Positions 34,811-43,324 of a stretch of DNA of 51,965 bases are shown piece after piece. Each line of letters begins with the position of its first letter. Position 1 is the stretch's first letter. The notes beneath the pieces are model-generated. The model ran no database searches. It was given only the letters and a program-made list of their open reading frames with translations, and was not told the DNA's origin. The DNA is from JBELMB01 sp042088665. Its GTDB lineage: Bacteria > Pseudomonadota > Alphaproteobacteria > Rhodobacterales > Rhodobacteraceae. Where the stretch lies: NCBI GenBank assembly GCA_042088665.1, contig JBELMB010000013.1, positions 1 to 51,965 of the forward strand, given 5' to 3'. The position numbers and the translations under genes are program-made.

Positions 34811-35452
34811 TCAACTTTTAGCCGCACCGCAGCCTGCCTGCGCCCGCAAAGCCGTGGAACTCTCGAAGCGCAGCGGCATGTTCACGAAACACCAGGCGGG
34901 CGCCCGGGCCATAGCCAGTCTCTGGCTTTGCCGCGCAGAGATACGGGCGGAACGGAATACTCTGGACGCCACCGAGCCGCGCGCAGCGGTTCGTTGGCCG
35001 GGGCGCGCGAGGACGCCAATGGGCATCTGGTGCATGATCTCTCGCCACCTGTCCCACCGGTGAAACTGTGCGAGATTGTCGGCCCCCATCAGCCAGACGA
35101 AACGCACGTCGGGATGCAGCGCTTGAAGCGCTTGCAGCGTCTGTGCCGTATACCTTGTGCCAAGTACCGATTCTACCGCGCTCACACGGATCTTCGGGTG
35201 GGTGAGTAGACGCTTTGCTGCGGCGCAACGCTCTGCGAGCGGTGCTGGGGCGTTCGGTTTCAGGGGGTTGCCCGGACTCACCAGCCAAACCACCTGATCC
35301 AGCCCAAACCGTTTCAACGCCTGTTCCGAGACGTGCACATGGCCCACGTGTGGCGGATCGAATGAGCCGCCGAAAAGGCCAATACGCTGTCCGCGATGGA
35401 CCCCGCTCAATCTGCGTTGCGCGATCAACCGCACTCCCCCTGTTCCGACCAA
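34811..35452 (-). CDS. nadD: Nicotinate-nucleotide adenylyltransferase
   Basis: The 213-residue protein has GLFGGSFDPPHVGHVHVSEQAL (about residues 25-46), the nucleotidyltransferase signature, and the adenylyl-binding IRVSAVE and VWLMGADNLAQFHRW stretches of NadD. It makes deamido-NAD from nicotinate mononucleotide and ATP. Lies between a chemoreceptor gene and dacB; pairing of nadD and dacB is plausible for co-transcription. Confidence 0.93.
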   Translation of the reverse strand: MVGTGGVRLIAQRRLSGVHRGQRIGLFGGSFDPPHVGHVHVSEQALKRFGLDQVVWLVSPGNPLKPNAPAPLAERCAAAKRLLTHPKIRVSAVESVLGTRYTAQTLQALQALHPDVRFVWLMGADNLAQFHRWDRWREIMHQMPIGVLARPGQRTAARGSVASRVFRSARISARQSQRLAMARAPAWCFVNMPLRFESSTALRAQAGCGAAKS

Positions 35453-35453
35453 A

Positions 35454-35463
35454 CGAACGTTCG
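35454..35463. promoter_or_regulatory. 10-bp perfect palindrome before nadD
   Basis: CGAACGTTCG abuts the nadD start region (on the minus strand it lies just upstream of 35452). It could be an operator half-site pair, but it is short. Confidence 0.25.
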
Positions 35464-35552
35464 CGGAAATCCGTAAGCGCTTGGAGACAAGGGATCAACC
35501 CAGAGGTTGCGCCATACGCCCTGACGATCGCAACCGCGCAGTTCATACCCGT

Positions 35553-37952
35553 TCAGAAATCCTGCCAGAGTGCCGAACGGTGATTCGGTGACTCGCCTTG
35601 GGGTTGGTCAGCAAACGGCAAAGGCTGCGCATCCTTGCTATCCCACCCAAGGTCGGACGTGTCGGAATGCGTTGTTGGCACCATGTCCACTGCTTCCGGC
35701 ATGCGCGATACAACATGCTGCACCATCGAGTCAGACCTGAACCGCGTCACCAATTGCCGCAGCCCGCCTGCCTTGTCCTGCAAGGCGCGTCCCGCGCTGG
35801 CAGTTTCGTTGACCATGGCGGCATTTTCCTGCGTGACCTGATCGAGCATCGAAATGCCGTTGTTGATTTCGCTCAGACCTGTCGCCTGCTCCGATGCACC
35901 GGCAGCGATGTTTTGAACACGTTCAGTTACTGATGAGACCTCTTGCACGATCCCCTCGATGGCTCCCCCCATTTCTGTCACAAGCCTCACACCGTTGGAG
36001 ACGTTCTCGTTAGAATTCTGGATCAGGCTGCGGATCTCCGCTGCGCTGTCAGACGAGCGTTGCGCAAGCGCACGCACTTCCGATGCGACGACCGCAAAAC
36101 CACGCCCGACCTCCCCCGCACGGGCTGCCTCCACCCCGGCGTTGAGGGACAGCAGGTTGGTCTGAAAGGCAATGTCTTCCATCACTTGGATGATCTGGCT
36201 GATCTGCTTGGACGATCTCTCGATCGCACTCATTGCGTCCACGGCGCGGCCACGCACTTCTTCACCACGCTCTGCCTGATCTTGTGCCAACGCCATGGCA
36301 CTGACGATATCCCGTGCGCCACCCGCGGTGGAAGTCACGCTTGCGGTGATCTGCTCCATCGCCGCTGCGGTTTCTTCAAGTGTGGCCGCCTGGTTTTCGG
36401 TGCGTTTCGACAGGGCATCGGCGCTGTCGCTCATGATCTGCGCATCGGTGTCGATGCTCTCGGCACTCATACGCAACTCACCGATGATCACGGCAAGCGA
36501 CTCGACCGTCTCATTGTAATGGCCGCGCAGCGCCTCATAGGCACCGCCCATATGTGTGTGGATCTGGCAATCCAAGTTCCCCTGCGACAATTCCTGCAGA
36601 GCATCACTCAGGGTTGCGACCACTTTGGCCTGCTCTTCTGCGCGGCGCTGCTGATCGGCCTTGGCGGTCTCTCCTTGCGCCAACTCGCCTTTCAGCTGTT
36701 CCAGCGCGCGGGCAATATCGCCGATCTCGTCAAATGATTCTGCCTGCTCCACAGCGCTGTGGTAGTCGCCCTTCTTGATCCGCGCGACCGCTGTGCTGAG
36801 CACCGCAATCCGGCTTGTGACCAGCCGGGCCACGACAACGGCAAGCAACAAGACAATGACCGTGACAATGATCGTCTGAGCAACCGTTGTGAACAGCAAG
36901 CGAGCCTCAGCCGCGCGTGCCTCTGCTGCGTCCTGCTCGACGACAAGGTGCCAATACTCCCCGGCCCTGTCGAAATTGACACCATCGACAACGGCCGGAT
37001 TGCCCGACAAACCCGTCACATTGCCGCTGGGCAGGGCCATTCCGTTGCGCGCCGAGACCAGGTAGGGCAAATCGGGCAATTGCTCCAGGACCTTGTGTCC
37101 ACCGTCGTGCGGCGAGGCAGACAGCGCCCGCCCACCATCATCGACAGCGTAGATCAGTCCCGTTTCACCCAACACCGCGCTGCCTGCGAGGATCTCCATC
37201 GGCATGTCGATGTTGATTTGCAAGGATGCCACACCGATGCGGTTGCCATCTGCATCAAACACAGACGAAGAGATGAAGTTCGCAGGCGCGCCCGCGCTGG
37301 GGGCATAGGGGTCAAAGCCGGAATAAAATTGGCCTCCGCGTGGCAGATCCAGCGCGCCGCGGAAAGCTTGGCCCAAACCACTGTCTGCATAAGCCCCTTC
37401 GAAAAAATTGGTGGCGAAATCCAGTTCCTTGTAGACGGAATAGATCAGATTGCCCTGCAAATCGAACAAGAAGAGATCATAGTACTGCCCAGTGCGCTGA
37501 AAACTGCGGAAACCTGCGTGATACTTGCCGTGCATTTCGCTCCATACGGAGGGGTCATCAGCGCGCATCAGCTCGTCTTTCTGACCTGCCGGATGCGGAT
37601 TGTCGTGGATGTACAAATCCTGAAGCTCTCGCTCTGCCCCTGCCCCCAACTGGATCCAGGCAAAAGTGAAGGCGGTGATCGCCTCTTGCGTGGCGGTCCC
37701 TTCTGCGAGGATGCGCATGTCCTCCTCGATGCCATCAAACCATGTGTTCAACGCCAGCGATTTCTCTTCGAGGGTGGCGCGAAACGCGAGGCTCCGGCTC
37801 GCCTCAAGGGAGGATTTGCCCTGCCAATAGCCAAACAGACTCATTGCCAACATGATGATCACGGTCGGCACCGCAATCTGGAGAGGCACCTTCCACTTCA
37901 GTTTCATTTGTGTCCACGAGGGACCCTTGCTGGGCCGCGCGCTGTTTGTCAT
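35553..37952 (-). CDS. Methyl-accepting chemotaxis protein with C-terminal tether pentapeptide
   Basis: The 799-residue receptor has a first membrane helix (about 24-44), a large periplasmic sensor of Cache type (about 45-345, including YYDLFLFDLQGNLIYSVYKE), a second helix (VAQTIIVTVIVLLLAVVVARLV), a HAMP region, a second HAMP-like linker, and the signalling hairpin with EDIAFQTNLLSLNAGVEAARAGEVGRGFAVVASEVRAL. It ends in LWQDF, fitting the xWxxF tether that binds CheR. Chemotaxis kinase genes are not in the window. Divergent from ettA. Confidence 0.93.
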   Translation of the reverse strand: MTNSARPSKGPSWTQMKLKWKVPLQIAVPTVIIMLAMSLFGYWQGKSSLEASRSLAFRATLEEKSLALNTWFDGIEEDMRILAEGTATQEAITAFTFAWIQLGAGAERELQDLYIHDNPHPAGQKDELMRADDPSVWSEMHGKYHAGFRSFQRTGQYYDLFLFDLQGNLIYSVYKELDFATNFFEGAYADSGLGQAFRGALDLPRGGQFYSGFDPYAPSAGAPANFISSSVFDADGNRIGVASLQINIDMPMEILAGSAVLGETGLIYAVDDGGRALSASPHDGGHKVLEQLPDLPYLVSARNGMALPSGNVTGLSGNPAVVDGVNFDRAGEYWHLVVEQDAAEARAAEARLLFTTVAQTIIVTVIVLLLAVVVARLVTSRIAVLSTAVARIKKGDYHSAVEQAESFDEIGDIARALEQLKGELAQGETAKADQQRRAEEQAKVVATLSDALQELSQGNLDCQIHTHMGGAYEALRGHYNETVESLAVIIGELRMSAESIDTDAQIMSDSADALSKRTENQAATLEETAAAMEQITASVTSTAGGARDIVSAMALAQDQAERGEEVRGRAVDAMSAIERSSKQISQIIQVMEDIAFQTNLLSLNAGVEAARAGEVGRGFAVVASEVRALAQRSSDSAAEIRSLIQNSNENVSNGVRLVTEMGGAIEGIVQEVSSVTERVQNIAAGASEQATGLSEINNGISMLDQVTQENAAMVNETASAGRALQDKAGGLRQLVTRFRSDSMVQHVVSRMPEAVDMVPTTHSDTSDLGWDSKDAQPLPFADQPQGESPNHRSALWQDF

Positions 37953-38268
37953 TTCGGCTTCTCCGGTCGACAGGTCTTCTCTGCGCGGCCAAGGCCCGCG
38001 CCAATCTCAGTCCCCGGTATGAAAGGGATTCCTTTAGATCGAATTAAACGAAAATCCGGAAAATCGTGGCCACCACCCCATCCAATTCGCCAAATTAAAT
38101 AATATATTCAGATATTTACCGGATACCCCACGACCCGAAATACCTGCCTGCGGTTGGCGCGACGCGTCAAACGGCGCCGACCCGGAACACATGACGCACC
38201 GATTGCGCGCTGTGCCAAGACAGGCTACTCCCGTTACAAATAGCGGATCAGACCTCGGAGTAATGCGC
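37953..38268. other. Divergent promoter region between the chemoreceptor and ettA
   Basis: This 316-base gap contains an A/T-rich stretch at about 38085-38120 flanked by GC-rich DNA. Both divergent promoters should be here. No ORF is convincing and I see no clear operator. Confidence 0.4.
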
Positions 38269-39924
38269 ATGGCTTCTTACCAGTACGTGTACCATATGGA
38301 CGGCGTCTCCAAGACCTACCCTGGTGGCAAGAAGTGCTTTGAAAACATTCGGTTGAGCTTTCTTCCCGGCGTCAAGATCGGCGTCGTCGGGGTCAATGGC
38401 TCGGGCAAATCGACACTGATGCGCATCATGGCAGGCATCGACAAGGAATTCAGCGGCGAGGCCTGGGCCGCCGAGGGCGCCAAAGTCGGCTACCTCCCGC
38501 AGGAGCCGCATCTGGACGAGGCGCTGAACGTGCGCCAAAACGTCATGCTGGGCGTCGCGGAAAAACAGGGAAAACTCGACCGGTTCAACGAGTTGGCGAT
38601 GAACTACTCGGACGAGACCGCGGACGAAATGGCCTCCCTTCAGGACCAGATCGACGCAGAAAATCTGTGGGACCTCGACAGCCAGATCGACGTCGCCATG
38701 GAGGCGCTGCGTTGCCCGCCCGATGACGCCGATGTCAGCACGCTGTCCGGCGGCGAACGCCGCCGGGTCGCGCTGTGCAAACTGCTGCTCGAAGCGCCTG
38801 ACATGCTGTTGCTGGACGAACCGACGAACCACCTCGACGCCGAGACGATCGCATGGCTGCAAAGCCACCTGATCGCCTACAAGGGCACGATCCTGATCGT
38901 GACGCACGACCGTTATTTCCTTGACGATATAACGGGTTGGATCCTCGAACTGGACCGCGGCAAGGGCATCCCCTACGAGGGCAACTATTCCGCCTGGCTG
39001 GAGCAGAAAGCCAAACGCCTCGCGCATGAAGCACGTGAGGACAAAGCCCGTCAGAAGACCCTCGAACGCGAGTTGGACTGGATCCGGCAAGGCGCCAAGG
39101 CCCGTCAGTCCAAATCCAAGGCGCGGATCGCCGCCTACAACGATCTCGCGGGCCAGTCAGAGCGCGAGAAGCTCAGCCGTGCGCAGATCATTATTCCCAA
39201 CGGCCCGCGTCTGGGCCAGCGGGTGATCGAACTCGATGGCGTGACCAAGGCGATGGGCGACAAGCTCCTGATCGAAAAACTGACCTTCGACATTCCCCCC
39301 GGTGGGATCGTCGGTGTGATCGGCCCGAATGGCGCGGGCAAATCCACCCTGTTCAAGATGATCACCGGGCAAGAGACCCCAGACGATGGCAAGATCGAAC
39401 TGGGCGACACGGTGGAACTGGCTTATGTCGACCAGTCACGCGACGACCTCAAACCAGATGAAACCGTCTGGGAGGCGATCTCGGGCGGGGCAGAAGTGAT
39501 CCAGTTGGGCGATGCGCAAATGAATTCGCGCGCTTACTGTTCAGCCTTCAACTTCAAGGGGGGCGACCAGCAGAAGAAGGTCGGCCTGCTCTCGGGCGGC
39601 GAACGCAACCGCGTCCACATGGCGCGCCTCCTGAAAGAAGGCGGCAATGTCATCCTGCTCGACGAACCGACCAACGACCTCGATGTCGAAACACTGCGTG
39701 CGCTCGAAGATGCGCTGGTCGACTTCGCTGGCTGCGCCGTGGTGATTTCTCACGACCGGTTTTTCCTCGACCGTATTTGCACGCATATCCTTGCCTTTGA
39801 GGGCGAGGCCCATGTGGAATGGTTCGAAGGCAACTTCGACGAATACGAAGAAGACAAGAAGCGCCGACTGGGGGCCGATGCGCTGGAACCCAAGCGGCTG
39901 AAACACAAGAAATTCACCCGGTAA
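38269..39924 (+). CDS. ettA: Energy-dependent translational throttle protein EttA (ABC-F)
   Basis: The 551-residue ABC-F protein has two nucleotide-binding domains: GVNGSGKSTLM / LSGGERRRVALCKLL / LLLDEPTNHLD, and GPNGAGKSTLF / LSGGERNRVHMARLL / ILLDEPTNDLD, joined by a charged linker (residues 250-300). No membrane domain. EttA binds the ribosomal E site and gates the first steps of translation by ATP/ADP ratio. The start MASYQYVYHMDGVSKTY matches EttA; ATG 38263 two codons earlier is possible. Confidence 0.94.
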   Translation: MASYQYVYHMDGVSKTYPGGKKCFENIRLSFLPGVKIGVVGVNGSGKSTLMRIMAGIDKEFSGEAWAAEGAKVGYLPQEPHLDEALNVRQNVMLGVAEKQGKLDRFNELAMNYSDETADEMASLQDQIDAENLWDLDSQIDVAMEALRCPPDDADVSTLSGGERRRVALCKLLLEAPDMLLLDEPTNHLDAETIAWLQSHLIAYKGTILIVTHDRYFLDDITGWILELDRGKGIPYEGNYSAWLEQKAKRLAHEAREDKARQKTLERELDWIRQGAKARQSKSKARIAAYNDLAGQSEREKLSRAQIIIPNGPRLGQRVIELDGVTKAMGDKLLIEKLTFDIPPGGIVGVIGPNGAGKSTLFKMITGQETPDDGKIELGDTVELAYVDQSRDDLKPDETVWEAISGGAEVIQLGDAQMNSRAYCSAFNFKGGDQQKKVGLLSGGERNRVHMARLLKEGGNVILLDEPTNDLDVETLRALEDALVDFAGCAVVISHDRFFLDRICTHILAFEGEAHVEWFEGNFDEYEEDKKRRLGADALEPKRLKHKKFTR

Positions 39925-39970
39925 GCGGGCGGCCCTTTCGCGTACAGTCTGGCTGACGATCCTTAGCGCT

Positions 39971-40294
39971 TTGTCGCTCGTCGAACCGCTACTTTACTGC
40001 GCGTGGAGCATCTTCTTCCTTCTGGAACCGGGCTTGCCGATCACCGCAACGTTCTTCGCAAAGCCCCTGTTGGCGCATGGGCATCTGTTTCTTGCGCGCC
40101 TCTCAGAGTGGTTTCTGCAATCGCTGTATGACCTTTACGATGCCCTTAGGCCTCTCTTCATCGTTCGGGCCGTGGCCATCAAGACGACAAAGATCACTGA
40201 GGACGTCCTCCTCAATCGCGACAAACAGCGGCAGGTGATTCCAGAAATCCAGCGACGGAGGTTTGCTTCACCAAACCGCCCCCGCCAGTTGTAG
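39971..40294 (+). other. Lower-GC stretch with open frames on both strands; possible decayed gene
   Basis: By eye this segment is less GC-rich than its neighbours. The plus strand is open for 107 codons from an ATG with a hydrophobic first half and a basic tail. The minus strand has frames broken by stops whose translation also looks protein-like. No domain can be named. It may be a remnant of a transferred gene upstream of the cold-shock pair. Confidence 0.3.
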
Positions 40295-40370
40295 CAGCGT
40301 CTGTCCCGCATAGGCGGGCGAAGTCCAGACTTTACACGCGGCGGGGTCTCTGCCATACGCACACCTGCAC

Positions 40371-40476
40371 CGTTACCACTATCGCTACCCTGTCTCCTCC
40401 CGGCGCCAGCGCATCCGATACTGCTCTGACATCGCCGGGCCGCAGCACCTCCGCGTGCGGCATCTATTCCAGGAGA
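40371..40476 (+). promoter_or_regulatory. Conserved 5' leader of the first cold-shock gene
   Basis: Blocks shared with the leader at 40803-40906 are CGTTACCACTATCGC and following bases, CGATACTGCTCTGACATCGC, the hairpin GCCGCA/TGCGGC (40439-40444 with 40456-40461), and AGGAGA before the ATG. A possible -10-like CATAGGCGGGCG block lies at 40309-40320 in both copies. Long conserved leaders are typical of cold-induced csp mRNAs. Confidence 0.7.
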
Positions 40477-40483
40477 CATCACG

Positions 40484-40690
40484 ATGGCCACAGGCACCGT
40501 GAAATGGTTCAACACCACCAAAGGCTACGGCTTTATCGCGCCCGAGAGCGGCGGCAAAGACGTGTTTGTGCACATCTCTGCCGTTGAACGTTCGGGCCTC
40601 ACCGGCCTCAGCGACAACCAGAAGGTTGAGTACGAACTGCAGACCGGCCGTGACGGCAAGGAATCTGCTGGCAACCTGCAGTTGCTCTGA
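40484..40690 (+). CDS. Cold-shock protein (CspA family), copy 1
   Basis: The 68-residue protein is a single cold-shock domain with RNP1 KGYGFI (residues 13-18) and RNP2 VFVHIS (27-32). It binds single-stranded RNA and DNA and melts structure. It is about 80% identical by eye to the next Csp, whose gene starts 223 bases downstream on the same strand; the first 17 residues are identical. AGGAGA lies 8 bases upstream of the ATG. The leader is conserved between the two copies, so both are likely controlled alike. Confidence 0.96.
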   Translation: MATGTVKWFNTTKGYGFIAPESGGKDVFVHISAVERSGLTGLSDNQKVEYELQTGRDGKESAGNLQLL

Positions 40691-40802
40691 TTTTATGATC
40701 GGGTGGTGCGGGGCCTTGTGCCCTGCGCTACTTATACGCGACTAAAATTAACACCTTCGTGCTTGCCACGACTCGCGCACTCTGTCATAGGCGGGCGCGC
40801 TA

Positions 40803-40906
40803 CGTTACCACTATCGCTACCCTGTCTCCAATGGCGGCAGAGCACACGATACTGCTCTGACATCGCCGGGCCGCAGCATTCCGCGTGCGGCAAAGACGAC
40901 AGGAGA
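40803..40906 (+). promoter_or_regulatory. Conserved 5' leader of the second cold-shock gene
   Basis: Matches the leader of copy 1 in order and spacing, with hairpin GCCGCA/TGCGGC at 40870-40875 and 40886-40891, and differences concentrated between the blocks. Confidence 0.7.
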
Positions 40907-40913
40907 TATCACG

Positions 40914-41120
40914 ATGGCCACTGGCACCGTGAAATGGTTCAACACCACAAAAGGCTACGGCTTTATCCAACCCGATGGCGGCGGCAAAGATGTATTCGTA
41001 CACATCAGCGCCGTTGAGCGTTCGGGTCTGACCGGCCTCGCCGACAACCAGAAGATCGAATACGAATTGCGCGAAGGGCGCGACGGCAAGGTGTCCGCGT
41101 CTGAACTGAAACTGCTCTGA
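40914..41120 (+). CDS. Cold-shock protein (CspA family), copy 2
   Basis: The 68-residue cold-shock domain protein carries the same RNP1 (KGYGFI) and RNP2 (VFVHIS). It differs from copy 1 mainly in loop and C-terminal residues (REGRDGKVSASELKLL). Divergence at these surface positions with an intact RNA-binding face suggests both are functional. AGGAGA precedes the ATG. A hairpin ending at 41213 may terminate the transcript. Confidence 0.96.
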   Translation: MATGTVKWFNTTKGYGFIQPDGGGKDVFVHISAVERSGLTGLADNQKIEYELREGRDGKVSASELKLL

Positions 41121-41185
41121 TTCTGCGCTTGTGGCGCGCAGCCCGGGTGTGAACCTGCGGCAGATGCGCCTGACCAACCGGTGTC

Positions 41186-41213
41186 CGTGGGGCTGGTCTT
41201 GCTTGGCCCCGCG
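41186..41213 (+). terminator. Hairpin after the second csp gene
   Basis: An 8-bp stem CGTGGGGC/GCCCCGCG (one G-T pair) with a 12-base loop is followed by GTTTGATC. It likely terminates the csp transcript; a weaker stem, CTGCGC/GCGCAG, lies nearer the stop at 41123-41141. Confidence 0.55.
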
Positions 41214-41219
41214 GTTTGA

Positions 41220-41258
41220 TCAATCCAGACAAAACAGCCTGCGTTTTGTACAGATTGA
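41220..41258. other. Strong stem-loop of unknown role
   Basis: TCAATC/GATTGA (outer) and ACAAAAC/GTTTTGT (inner) form a 13-bp stem interrupted by a 3x3 internal loop, with a 7-base apical loop. It lies in the 365-base gap between csp copy 2 and a small ORF; a third stem GGTGCG/CGCACC is at 41314-41334. It could be part of a structured RNA. Confidence 0.5.
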
Positions 41259-41485
41259 CCCTGCGCCTGCCGATGCGCGCCCTCCATACTCCCTGTTTTG
41301 CGATGAATGATCCGGTGCGAAGCGCCTGCGCACCTCCCGTTTTGACGCAATGGCCCAAGCGGTCTTCGCTGCCCCGTGTTGCGCGCCAAGCGGTTTCAAG
41401 TCTGGTCGCATCTGCGAGAGGTAAGGGAAACACCACTGGCGCTGATCATGCCCCCGCCCCACGTTTGCAGGCAGGAGGACAAGAC

Positions 41486-41587
41486 ATGACACAAACGACG
41501 CAACAACCGCCCGCACACCCCGCTCCTGCCCTGCCCCGGCATCCGGCGCCGCGGGCCTGGCAATTCACCGACTGGGCGTCGATCTAG
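41486..41587 (+). CDS. 33-residue protein with strong ribosome binding site
   Basis: The frame MTQTTQQPPAHPAPALPRHP continues to a tail of APRAWQFTDWASI. It is preceded by GCAGGAGGAC, an ideal Shine-Dalgarno 7 bases from the ATG. The peptide is proline/alanine-rich with two tryptophans in the last ten residues. It ends 24 bases before the ureG stop on the opposite strand. I know no family. The strong initiation signal argues for translation. Confidence 0.55.
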   Translation: MTQTTQQPPAHPAPALPRHPAPRAWQFTDWASI

Positions 41588-41611
41588 ACCGGCTGCTCGC
41601 GCTCCACAGGT

Positions 41612-42223
41612 CTAAAGCCCTGAGATCTCGCGTAGTTTCTCTACGATCTCATCGGCACCGCGCCCCTCTCGCAGAGAGGTAAAGACAAAGGGACGCCCAT
41701 CGCGCACCCGGATGGCGTCACGCTCCATCACCTCCAGCGATGCTCCGACATAAGGCGCGAGGTCGGTCTTGTTGATCACCAGCAGGTCAGAACGGCGAAT
41801 GGCCGGTCCGCCCTTGCGCGGGATCTCTTCGCCCGCCGCCACGTCAATCACGTAAAGCGTCACGTCCGCCAATTCGGGGCTGAACGTGGCGCTCAGATTG
41901 TCGCCGCCAGACTCGATCAAGACCACTTGCACATCCGGGTGCCGTGCCTGCATCTCCGCCACTGCGGACAGGTTGATGGAGGCATCCTCGCGGATGGCCG
42001 TATGCGGGCAACCCCCTGTTTCCACACCGATAACCCTGTCACCGGGCAGGATCTGCATGCGCATGATCGCCTCTGCGTCCTCTTGGGTGTAGATGTCGTT
42101 GGTGATCACACCGATGGAAAAGCTGTCCTTCAGCCGCTCCGCGAGGCGCGCAGTCAGAGTGGTCTTGCCAGCACCCACCGGTCCACCAATCCCCACCCTC
42201 AGGGGGCCGTTCATCGAAGTCAT
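41612..42223 (-). CDS. ureG: Urease accessory GTPase UreG
   Basis: The 203-residue protein has the SIMIBI GTPase P-loop GIGGPVGAGKTTL (residues 11-23), ESGGDNLSATFSPELAD, and NKTDLAPYVGA. It delivers nickel to apo-urease together with UreF, UreD and UreE, driven by GTP. It is the last gene of the urease operon and overlaps ureF by four bases. Confidence 0.97.
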   Translation of the reverse strand: MTSMNGPLRVGIGGPVGAGKTTLTARLAERLKDSFSIGVITNDIYTQEDAEAIMRMQILPGDRVIGVETGGCPHTAIREDASINLSAVAEMQARHPDVQVVLIESGGDNLSATFSPELADVTLYVIDVAAGEEIPRKGGPAIRRSDLLVINKTDLAPYVGASLEVMERDAIRVRDGRPFVFTSLREGRGADEIVEKLREISGL

Positions 42224-42867
42224 GTTTGAAACACCCTCACATCCAAGCTTTCATGCGCCATTGCCGCCACATCCGACAAGAAGGCGTTGGACACCACGTC
42301 CTCCAGCGCCGCGCCTGCGGTGTCTTCCGCCACCGTCATGCACAACGGCGACAGGTTGGCGACGATCCGCTGTGCCGCGGTTTGCCCCAAAGGCATGAGA
42401 CGCTGGGCCGATGCCACGAGATTGCTGGTGAAGCTTTGCAAATACAAAGCCTTGCAGACTGTCACATCCAGGGCCACCTGTAGCGCCGCGTGGCCCAATG
42501 CCACCGGCAAGGGGGATTTGGGAACGTCGATGTCCCAGACCTGTGAACTGATCGCGGCAAAGGCCTCGCCTTGTTTGACCGTCTCGCGCAGCCGTTCCGC
42601 GGAGGGCGCATAGGCCCGCGCCAAGGCGTCCAATTCCGCCACGGGGCGCGACGCGCTCCAGGCCAGTTCGATCCAGATCGCATCCGCACGGCCAGAGCCC
42701 GCCTCGATCACCCCCTGCAGCCAGTCTTGCAAGCCAGCGGCATCCTGCACCCATCCGCGGGCGCAGGCGGCTTCCAACCCATGGGAAAACGCAAACGAGC
42801 CAAGGGGATACGCCGGCGAAAGCCATTGCGTAAGCACAAGAAGACGCGAATCAGTGTGCATGGTCAT
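42220..42867 (-). CDS. ureF: Urease accessory protein UreF
   Basis: The all-helical protein of about 215 residues has the UreF opening LLVLTQWLSPAYPLGSFAFSHGLEAA. It bridges UreD and UreG in the activation complex. The start is ATG 42867 or ATG 42861 (MTMHTDS or MHTDS), both inside the 3' end of ureE, so the genes overlap and are coupled. Confidence 0.95.
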   Translation of the reverse strand: MTMHTDSRLLVLTQWLSPAYPLGSFAFSHGLEAACARGWVQDAAGLQDWLQGVIEAGSGRADAIWIELAWSASRPVAELDALARAYAPSAERLRETVKQGEAFAAISSQVWDIDVPKSPLPVALGHAALQVALDVTVCKALYLQSFTSNLVASAQRLMPLGQTAAQRIVANLSPLCMTVAEDTAGAALEDVVSNAFLSDVAAMAHESLDVRVFQT

Positions 42868-43324
42868 GGGCGGTGTGCCCGTGTTCATGGCTATGCGTCC
42901 GCCCGTGGCCATAGGCGCCGCCCTCGGGCGTGAAGGCGCGCGTGGCCTCTGTCACGTCAGCGCCCACATGCGCCAGCATATGCCGGATAACCGGGTCCTG
43001 CTGGATGACCAGATGGTCGGCTTCGATCTGGCAGGGTGTATGCCGATTGCCGATATGCCAGGCAAGGCGCGGCAAATCACCCCGCACTTCGAGCACCTCT
43101 TCACGCGCAGCACGCACCAGCACCCTGCGCCCATCGCCCAGTTCCAGCGCGTCCCCATCGTCAAGTGACGTGGTCTTTTCCAGATCCACGACAAAGGCCA
43201 GTCCCGCCAATGTTTCCAATCTCTTGCGCCGCAGAAAACGGGCATCATAGTCCAGCTCGACAACCTCGTCCGCCCCTTCGCCACCGCCACGAAGCAGGAT
43301 CTGCGCAACCGGCAATGCCGTCAT
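42851..43324 (-). CDS. ureE: Urease nickel metallochaperone UreE
   Basis: The 157-residue protein has the UreE core (LDYDARFLRRKRLETLAGLAFVVDL ... LAWHIGNRHTPCQIEADHLVI) and a histidine-rich C-terminus (GHGRTHSHEHGHTAHDHAH), which binds nickel. It overlaps an upstream secreted-protein gene by four bases and ureF downstream. Confidence 0.96.
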   Translation of the reverse strand: MTALPVAQILLRGGGEGADEVVELDYDARFLRRKRLETLAGLAFVVDLEKTTSLDDGDALELGDGRRVLVRAAREEVLEVRGDLPRLAWHIGNRHTPCQIEADHLVIQQDPVIRHMLAHVGADVTEATRAFTPEGGAYGHGRTHSHEHGHTAHDHAH

